Shown piece after piece: positions 58,428-64,000 of a stretch of 64,000 bases of DNA (within the stretch, counting starts at the first letter, position 1; the number at the start of each line of letters is the position of its first letter). The notes under the pieces are model-generated. The model was not told the DNA's origin. It searched no databases and saw only the letters and a list, made by a program, of their open reading frames with translations. Source of the stretch: Anaerofilum hominis (GTDB taxonomy: Bacteria; Bacillota; Clostridia; Oscillospirales; Ruminococcaceae). The position numbers and the translations under genes were made by a program. Where the stretch lies: the NCBI RefSeq assembly GCF_014287275.1, contig NZ_JACONZ010000004.1, positions 62,001 through 126,000 of the forward strand, read 5' to 3'.

Positions 58428-59877
58428 GTCGCCGCTCGCAAGAGCGGCGTGGATTGAAACGCGCAGGGCACCCTTATGTGGCGAGTGCGCACAGTCGCCG
58501 CTCGCAAGAGCGGCGTGGATTGAAACAGCGGGCTCACAATAGGCCATGCCGCACCACCTTGTCGCCGCTCGCAAGAGCGGCGTGGATTGAAACCTCAAAA
58601 AGCTCCATCTGTCGGAGCAGGTCACCCGTCGCCGCTCGCAAGAGCGGCGTGGATTGAAACGTGGGGCGGTCTGCTGATCGTCTGCATTGGGATGGTCGCC
58701 GCTCGCAAGAGCGGCGTGGATTGAAACGATTTCGCGCTGGACTACCGCGTCGCCCGCTCGGGTCGCCGCTCGCAAGAGCGGCGTGGATTGAAACGATGCT
58801 GTAAGGTGTAGAGAAAAAAGGATAAATGGTCGCCGCTCGCAAGAGCGGCGTGGATTGAAACCTCGCTCAGCCCGATCCCCATCGCGGCTTCCAGCGCGTC
58901 GCCGCTCGCAAGAGCGGCGTGGATTGAAACCTGTCACCGGCGTTTTCCCGGTTTGGGCGGGCAGCGTCGCCGCTCGCAAGAGCGGCGTGGATTGAAACTC
59001 TGGGTGGATGGAGCGGACACTTCGGGGCCGTAGTCGCCGCTCGCAAGAGCGGCGTGGATTGAAACTAGGGCTATCATACCACACTGCCTGTGAGCCTGTT
59101 GTCGCCGCTCGCAAGAGCGGCGTGGATTGAAACCCCCGACAACCAGGACTTTACGCCCGTCTCGGCGGAGTCGCCGCTCGCAAGAGCGGCGTGGATTGAA
59201 ACCCGGACACATTCAGCGCATTTCGCGCACTTGACGTCGCCGCTCGCAAGAGCGGCGTGGATTGAAACTGGCCTCCACGTGCAGCCTGTAGATACAGGAT
59301 TTAAGGTCGCCGCTCGCAAGAGCGGCGTGGATTGAAACGAGCTTTCAGCCACGCGCAACATAAACTTAAACAGGTCGCCGCTCGCAAGAGCGGCGTGGAT
59401 TGAAACGATGCTCAGAGAATCTGCACAATGGTGCACGGTGGTCGCCGCTCGCAAGAGCGGCGTGGATTGAAACAGGTCATCGGCTCACCTCGCTTTCGGT
59501 TTGCCGTGTCGCCGCTCGCAAGAGCGGCGTGGATTGAAACGACGCCATGGCGAGATAGGTCAGGTCATATGCTGGTCGCCGCTCGCAAGAGCGGCGTGGA
59601 TTGAAACTTGGAATACGGAACGAATCGCTGGTGATCGTAAAGTCGCCGCTCGCAAGAGCGGCGTGGATTGAAACTGCGCGATCGAAACAAATGTATGCCG
59701 CATCTCATAGTCGCCGCTCGCAAGAGCGGCGTGGATTGAAACAACAGCACGGCGGTGGGGCGGGAAAAATCGGCGGGTCGCCGCTCGCAAGAGCGGCGCG
59801 GATTGAAACGTTTTGTGCTTTGAGCGATGTTGCCGGAGCAGCATGTCGACGCTCTTGCGAGCGGCGTGGGTTGAAAT
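58428..59877 (+). CRISPR. CRISPR array 2, type I-C, 22 repeats / 21 spacers
   Basis: 33-base repeats start at 58428, 58494, 58561, 58628, 58695, 58762, 58829, 58898, 58966, 59033, 59101, 59170, 59236, 59306, 59374, 59441, 59508, 59575, 59642, 59710, 59777 and 59845; spacers are 33-37 bases. The repeat has stem CCGCTC / GAGCGG around GCAA and ends GGATTGAAAC. It differs from array 1 only by a swapped pair on each stem side. Repeat 21 has GCGCGG; repeat 22 is degenerate and has its loop region inverted (GCTCTTGCGAGC). The leader is on the left. Repeats 2-20 are uniform, suggesting recent activity. Confidence 0.98.
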
Positions 59878-59909
59878 GCGCCCGGGTTGTCGTTTCCGTA
59901 TCCTTCCAA

Positions 59910-59960
59910 AACAACAAAAAGGAGCCGTTTTCCTTTCGGAAACAGCTCCTTTTTGTTGTT
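59910..59960. terminator. Terminator after CRISPR array 2
   Basis: AACAACAAAAAGGAGC and GCTCCTTTTTGTTGTT form a perfect 16-bp stem around a 19-base loop. It serves both the array and the convergent GNAT gene. Confidence 0.85.
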
Positions 59961-59982
59961 CCTATCGCCAAAGCAGGATCGG

Positions 59983-60978
59983 TCAGCATTCAATGTTGGG
60001 ACGGTCCTGGTCACCGTCGGCACGAAACATCACAAACCCTTGTGGGTCGCTGGTGAACAAATAGTATTCCACGTTCTGGATCAGGGGCGGGACAAGATAG
60101 TGCGGGATGATGTTTGCGCTGTTTTCCGTCCGCTCGCAGAGACCGGCGGCAGCCATTGTTTGGGCGGAAATGCCCCAACAATAGCAGTCCATATATTCTG
60201 CCGCTGACTCTGCCAGCAGGGCATTGAGCGCATTGCCAAAGCAGGGCAAAAGAGCAAGCTCGCCCACTATGTCCACCAGCCGCAGCACATAAGTACCTTT
60301 CACAGATACTTTGCGCAGGCAAAATAAAAGGGGACAACTACTGTCCAAAAAACCGCCATAAACCAGATAGCTTTGACGCGGATAGTGAAAGTATCGGCGT
60401 TCAAGATACCAGAGATCCTTGAAAGGGTGTGCGTTTTGGGGCGGAACAAAGTTCTCTTTCAGCTCTTCAAAGGTTTCAAAGCGCTTTAAAAAGCCGCTGC
60501 CCGAGACCGGCAGAATGGTCCTGTCGGCAACCTGTGCCACAAGATACTCTCTGCGGGGAGACAAACGATAGAAGTGCCCCATCCGCGCGCCGGTATAACC
60601 GAGAAATTCGTAAAACGGGATGGTGTTGGGCCGGATGTTGTTGCAGCTCATCCGCTCTGCGCCGGTGAGGGCGGGCAGCTGCGACATCAGCTCCAGGCCG
60701 CTGCCCTTGGCTTTTTTATCGGCGCACCAGATGGAGACCCAGATCTCACGGCCATCCCGCGAAGAGGGAATAAAGCCGCAGAGTGCGGCGATCCGCTCAT
60801 CCTCCAGGCAAAGGGCAAAGTTGAGCAGCTCCGAGTCAGGGTCGCCGTTTTGATAGTAATAGGTAAAATAGTCCGGCAGGTTGACCAGCGGATGCCGGGA
60901 ACCCCAGTGAAGATTCATAAATTCGATAATGGCCCCGCGATCGGCAGCGGCGGCGCGGCGAAAACGATACCCGCTCAA
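59983..60978 (-). CDS. GNAT-like acyltransferase
   Basis: The 331-residue protein starts YRFRRAAAADRGAIIEFMNL with a GNAT-type N-terminal fold, including a central ALCLEDERIAALCGFIPSSR and an acyl-CoA-loop-like KKAKGSGLELMSQL. FYEFLGYTGARMGHFYRLS follows. The C-terminal half (from about 190) is a second, unrecognised domain, perhaps another degenerate GNAT fold. Similar two-part proteins occur in surface-polysaccharide loci. It overlaps the SDR gene by four bases (ATGA), so the two are an operon. The acceptor is unknown. Confidence 0.72.
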   Translation of the reverse strand: MSGYRFRRAAAADRGAIIEFMNLHWGSRHPLVNLPDYFTYYYQNGDPDSELLNFALCLEDERIAALCGFIPSSRDGREIWVSIWCADKKAKGSGLELMSQLPALTGAERMSCNNIRPNTIPFYEFLGYTGARMGHFYRLSPRREYLVAQVADRTILPVSGSGFLKRFETFEELKENFVPPQNAHPFKDLWYLERRYFHYPRQSYLVYGGFLDSSCPLLFCLRKVSVKGTYVLRLVDIVGELALLPCFGNALNALLAESAAEYMDCYCWGISAQTMAAAGLCERTENSANIIPHYLVPPLIQNVEYYLFTSDPQGFVMFRADGDQDRPNIEC

Positions 60979-61706
60979 TAGCGTGCCCCTCCTGTCACCG
61001 GCAGTTCCGCGCCGCTGATAAAGCCCGCCTCGTCAGAGAGAAGAAACGCCATGGCGGGGACAACGTCTTCCACCCGCGCGTTGCGGCCCATGGGGTTGGC
61101 GGCGGCGGAGGCCTCCACGATCAGATCCGGCGTGTCGGTGAGGAACCGGGTCTCCATCATATAAGGGGCGACACAGTTGACGGTCACCCCGGCAGGCGCC
61201 GCCTCGGTGGCAAGGCTGCGCGCAAGACCGCGCAGCGCGTTTTTTGCCACGATATAAGCGGTGGTATTCTTTGGCGGGACACCGATGATATAATCGGTGA
61301 GCATGAAGAGGATGCGGCCAAATCTGGCTTTCATCATGTCCGGCAGAAATGCCTTGCAGATGCGCAATGCGCTCATCACCTGCACATTGAAATCCAACAG
61401 GAAACGCTGCTCGTCAAAATTTTTGAATTTTTTGTTCACTACCCGCAGCGCCGGCAGATGGACGATATGGGTGGGACAGCCGAAATTTTCCCTGACCTCC
61501 GCCAGAAACGCCGCCAAAGGAGCCTCCCCGGTCAGGTCCACATCATAGCAATGCAGGCTCCCGCCGCAGAGAGGCCGCAGCTCTTCGAGCAGTTCCAGAT
61601 CCCCGGCGCCCTGGGCGATCACGATGTCCCCCGGTTTCCACACCCGGCGGATCAAAGCGCTGCCGACGCTGCTGGTGGCACCGGTGATGAGATAGGTATA
61701 TGGCAT
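60975..61706 (-). CDS. Short-chain dehydrogenase/reductase (SDR)
   Basis: The 243-residue protein has the SDR pattern: N-terminal LITGATSSVGSALIRR (nucleotide-binding TGxxxxxG), the catalytic YIVAKNALRGL (Tyr-x3-Lys), the Ser-region FGRILFMLTDYI that lacks the usual Ser at its standard position, and LPVTGGARY at the end. It resembles FabG-like ketoreductases. With the acyl carrier protein and MaoC genes nearby it may reduce a carrier-bound keto group. Start at 61706. A decayed CRISPR array lies upstream. Confidence 0.85.
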   Translation of the reverse strand: MPYTYLITGATSSVGSALIRRVWKPGDIVIAQGAGDLELLEELRPLCGGSLHCYDVDLTGEAPLAAFLAEVRENFGCPTHIVHLPALRVVNKKFKNFDEQRFLLDFNVQVMSALRICKAFLPDMMKARFGRILFMLTDYIIGVPPKNTTAYIVAKNALRGLARSLATEAAPAGVTVNCVAPYMMETRFLTDTPDLIVEASAAANPMGRNARVEDVVPAMAFLLSDEAGFISGAELPVTGGARY

Positions 61707-61905
61707 AAAATTTCCCCCTGACGCTTATTTGAAAAAATGAAGATCGAGCAAAGATGGAACTTTTGCAGCCAAAGCGCCGCCCGGATCTTTGACGGACGAA
61801 GACAAAGAACAGCGGAAACACGGCAGCGGTACGGCTGACATGCGCACCTCCCATGATCAGCCAAGCGACTGCTGCCGGGCAGTCGTTTGGGCGAAAGAGG
61901 TCCCC
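61707..61905 (-). other. Upstream region of the SDR gene
   Basis: About 200 bases with no gene seen. A purine-rich stretch before the SDR start gives its ribosome site; no clear promoter was found. Confidence 0.35.
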
Positions 61906-62120
61906 GTTTTGACTCATGCCGCTCTTGCGAACGGTGATGTATTATATCGACAATCCAGACCAAGATACCCAGTTTCAATCCTCGCCGTCCTTACGGACGG
62001 CGACACGTTTTGTTGCAGGAGCCGCCGAATGTGTGCTGGTTTCAATCCACGCCGCTCTTGCGAGCGGCGGCCTTTGAGGCGCAGCAAAAGCAACCACCCT
62101 CTAAGTTTTAATCCTCGCCG
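61906..62120 (-). CRISPR. Relic type I-C CRISPR array, inverted, mixed repeat types
   Basis: Reading on the minus strand there are four repeat units: a degenerate one at 62105-62120 (only about 16 bases), 62039-62071 (array 2 type, one mismatch), 61972-62004 (array 1 type, GCGAGG variant, one loop change), and 61906-61938 (array 2-like, eight mismatches). The three spacers between them are 33-34 bases long. No leader element like those of arrays 1 and 2 is found at either end. It contains both repeat families side by side and lies opposite to the two main arrays. Confidence 0.85.
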
Positions 62121-62261
62121 CGGGAGAGCACTGTCGCCGGTCTGCTTTCCTCCGCCGCAGTGCTTGGACTTATGAAAAAATACCGCTTCACTGTGGGCCT
62201 GCGCGTTCGGCCCGCTCCTGTCAGCCCGGCGGCAAAACGGCCCGCAGAGGCGCGGGCGCAG

Positions 62262-62684
62262 CTATTTTGCCAGCCCGGCTTTGATGACCCCGCGGCAGAC
62301 CTTTTTTCCGTTTTGGTTGGTGATGGTGCCCTTGATGGTCACCTCGCCGAACACCTCGTTCACTTCCTCCACTACGCCGGTGACCGTGAGGACGTCTCCG
62401 ATGAAAACCGGTTTTGCGAATTTGCTCTCCACGCTGTGCAGCAGACAGTGCTCGCCGGGCAGGTATACCCCGGCGAGGGTGGAGAAAAAGGCAGCCACCA
62501 GCATGCCGTAACAGACCCGGCCGGGATAGCCGCGCCCGGCGGCGTAGGTCTCGTCCATATGGATCGGGCTCACATCGCCGGAGAGCGCGCAGAATTGAGC
62601 CATTTTTTCTTCGCTGACCGTGACGGTGAAACTCTCGGTCAGGCCCGGTGTCATCTGGTCCAGCGTATAACTTTTGACTTCCAC
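62262..62684 (-). CDS. MaoC-like (hotdog) dehydratase
   Basis: The 140-residue protein has the MaoC hydratase motif: FCALSGDVSPIHMDETYAAG with the catalytic Asp and His, followed by VCYGMLVAAFFSTLAGVYLP. The second half has HSVESKFAKPVFIGDVLTVT and GTITNQNGKKVCRGV. It is an (R)-specific enoyl hydratase/dehydratase or a related thioester enzyme. The start is GTG 62684 with GAGGGAGAGA upstream; the open frame extends to 62861 but crosses the acp terminator. It probably acts on substrates held by the neighbouring acyl carrier protein. Confidence 0.88.
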   Translation of the reverse strand: MEVKSYTLDQMTPGLTESFTVTVSEEKMAQFCALSGDVSPIHMDETYAAGRGYPGRVCYGMLVAAFFSTLAGVYLPGEHCLLHSVESKFAKPVFIGDVLTVTGVVEEVNEVFGEVTIKGTITNQNGKKVCRGVIKAGLAK

Positions 62685-62717
62685 AGAAAATCTCTCCCTC
62701 CCGGTATGCGCGGCGGA

Positions 62718-62766
62718 CAAAAAAACGGGAGCCGGGCCCGCGTTTTTCCCGGCCTCCGGCTCCCGT
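62718..62766 (-). terminator. Terminator after the acyl carrier protein gene
   Basis: On the minus strand CGGGAGCCGG pairs with CCGGCTCCCG and is followed by seven T residues. It separates the acp gene from the MaoC gene. Confidence 0.75.
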
Positions 62767-62793
62767 CCGTGCGCTGCCGCTCTGCGCCTGTCC

Positions 62794-63036
62794 TCAGGCG
62801 ACCATCCGCTTGACAAGATCCAGCATTGCGCCCACGTTGGGCAGATTTTTGACGTCGTCAAGCTTGAACTTGACAGAGAACTTTTTCTCGATCGCCACCA
62901 GCAGATTGATCTGCTCCAGGCTGTCCCAATCCTCGATGTCGTCCGCGGTCATTTCCCGGGTCAGGACGATGCTGTCGTCGTCGAATACGGTGCGGAAGAT
63001 CTCCTGCACGCTTTCAAAAATTTCCTGTTCGCTCAA
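62794..63036 (-). CDS. Acyl carrier protein
   Basis: The 80-residue protein begins MSEQEIFESVQEIFRTVFDD and carries the phosphopantetheine attachment motif IEDWDSLEQINLLVAIEKKF (DSL, Ser about 39). It has the usual four-helix ACP length, ending LVKRMVA. Because it sits between an FkbH-like protein and MaoC rather than fatty-acid genes, it is a dedicated carrier for this locus. GGAGGGGAC precedes the ATG. It starts 17 bases after the end of the FkbH gene. Confidence 0.93.
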   Translation of the reverse strand: MSEQEIFESVQEIFRTVFDDDSIVLTREMTADDIEDWDSLEQINLLVAIEKKFSVKFKLDDVKNLPNVGAMLDLVKRMVA

Positions 63037-63052
63037 AATAGTCCCCTCCTGT

Positions 63053-64000
63053 TTATTCTTTTGCCGTCACCGCAAGGATATGGTTTTGCTGTTGATAGGC
63101 GGCGACATCGAGCGAAAAGACGGTCTCTGCGTCGCTTTCGCTCACTTTTTCAAAGCCCATGGTAGCATAAATCTCTTTTACCAGCAAGTTTTTGGCGGTG
63201 GGCAGATACCGGCCCACGATTTTTCTGATCCCGCACGCTGCGCAGCGGCGGACAAACTCGTCCATCATCGCCTGTTCCAAATTGCGCTTGAAGACGCGGC
63301 AGCTCATGATCCACAGATCGACGGTGCACACGCCGTCCTCCACGCTGCCGATCATGGCGGAGACCAGGCCGTTGTCGCCGAACTTGTCGGTGAGGCGCCC
63401 GTAAAGCGTGACCGCTGCGGGGCTGCCGATGAGGGCCTCCACCTCCTGGGCGGTGTAGCGCCGGGTGGTCAGGTTGAACTGGTTGGTCTTGTTGATCAGC
63501 TGGGTGATGCGCTCGGCGTGGGGCTGATCGAAAGCGCCCAGCTCCGCCGTCATCTCCAGGCTGCGCAGATAGTCGTCATAGCTGCCGAAGTTCTGCTGTA
63601 CGGCCGCCCGCGCCAGATTCTGGCGGTACATCTCGTTGCGCTTGGCGTCGTCTGCCGAAAGGGTGGTGACCTCGAAATAACCCGCCCGGTCCAGCGACGC
63701 GATCATGCCCTCCGGCCCGTCAAAGGCGGCCACCGCCACGCCGGGCAGCTGCTGGCGCACGATCTCGCGCTCGGCGGGGTTGTCGTCCACAAAGACCAGA
63801 CTTTCGGGCAGGATGTTGATCTCCTGGGCGATCTTGGCGATGTTTTCCGATTTGGGCTCCCAGTTGGCTTTAAAGCAGAGAAAATCCTCCCGTTTCAGCG
63901 GGCTGTCCTCCCGGGCAAAGCCGCTTTCCGCGGCGGCCTGCTCGTTTTTGCTGGCCACGTTGAGCAGGATGCCCAAACTTTCCAGCTCTTTCAGATACTG
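63053..64000 (-). CDS. FkbH-like HAD-IIIC protein (partial, runs off the right edge)
   Basis: About 315 residues are visible; the frame is open at 64000. The HAD-like part shows GILLNVASKNEQ (motif II region), KREDFLCFKANWEPKSENIA and LVFVDDNPAEREIVRQQLPG (motif III/IV, DD). The C-terminal part (LINKTNQFNLTTRRYTAQEV, GLVSAMIG, LWIMSCRVFKRNLEQAMMDE) is the GNAT-like end of FkbH proteins. FkbH enzymes move a glyceryl group from 1,3-bisphosphoglycerate onto an acyl carrier protein, which fits the adjacent ACP. The motif I Asp lies outside the window. Confidence 0.9.
   Translation of the reverse strand, partial: QYLKELESLGILLNVASKNEQAAAESGFAREDSPLKREDFLCFKANWEPKSENIAKIAQEINILPESLVFVDDNPAEREIVRQQLPGVAVAAFDGPEGMIASLDRAGYFEVTTLSADDAKRNEMYRQNLARAAVQQNFGSYDDYLRSLEMTAELGAFDQPHAERITQLINKTNQFNLTTRRYTAQEVEALIGSPAAVTLYGRLTDKFGDNGLVSAMIGSVEDGVCTVDLWIMSCRVFKRNLEQAMMDEFVRRCAACGIRKIVGRYLPTAKNLLVKEIYATMGFEKVSESDAETVFSLDVAAYQQQNHILAVTAKE

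Noticed and set aside
58350..59844. Open frames through array 2 with repeated NPRRSCERR-type peptides
   Set aside because: Same artefact from the repeats of array 2.

Overview
The window looks like chromosomal DNA of a high-GC, endospore-forming Clostridia, most likely an Oscillospiraceae/Ruminococcaceae-type gut anaerobe. The evidence is four sporulation functions (SpoIVB, Spo0A, YabP/YabQ, pro-SigK), a Cys T-box leader, CdaA/CdaR, long-form HPF, bifunctional RelA/SpoT and HemZ. Species assignment is inference. Most genes are very GC-rich; one island (about 42.7-44.05 kb) is strikingly AT-rich.

Layout. 0-10.6 kb: end of a membrane protein, secG, rnr, a membrane-anchored glycerophosphodiesterase, an SPL-type radical SAM protein, a Ca-type P-ATPase and a convergent amidohydrolase. 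10.7-13.4 kb: a 101-residue protein made almost only of Q/N/S/R, then spoIVB and spo0A. 13.6-19.1 kb: a small membrane protein, a fused ispDF, cdaA-cdaR and a FAD-dependent dehydrogenase. 19.2-27.1 kb: the recJ-relA-dtd-MBL-hemZ-kinase run. 27.3-35.8 kb: zinc-ribbon gene, mazG, hup, T-box-cysS, rqcP-yabP-yabQ-divIC-yabR, hpf and a THUMP methyltransferase. 36.3-42.6 kb: a large membrane protein and a radical SAM gene on the minus strand, a tyrosine phosphatase-sugar kinase pair, an XRE regulator and a VanZ-like protein. 42.7-44.05 kb: the AT-rich island (DUF2089-like HTH, two paralogous small membrane proteins, a cysteine-rich KTR protein). 44.3-49.1 kb: divergent MATE exporters, a CDF metal exporter and sigK.

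49.3-59.96 kb: a complete type I-C CRISPR-Cas system. The order is array 1 (11 repeats), cas3, cas5c, cas8c, cas7, cas4, cas1, cas2, array 2 (22 repeats). The two arrays carry different repeats whose stem changes compensate each other, and both follow a shared leader element. A 29-codon reading frame with a strong ribosome-binding site overlaps the cas5 start. A third, decayed array lies in opposite orientation at 61.9-62.1 kb and mixes both repeat types. It sits inside a minus-strand locus (FkbH, acyl carrier protein, MaoC, then SDR and GNAT) that probably makes an acyl-type building block or surface-sugar modification.

The strongest leads for something new are: (i) spoIVB and sigK both begin directly after a terminator-like hairpin with an identical 14-nt stem-plus-T-run that also carries the ribosome-binding site; (ii) the covarying dual arrays with a hybrid inverted relic array; (iii) the micro-ORF coupled to cas5; and (iv) the prion-like Q/N protein next to spoIVB. 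All functional calls come from reading the translated sequence; no database search was run.
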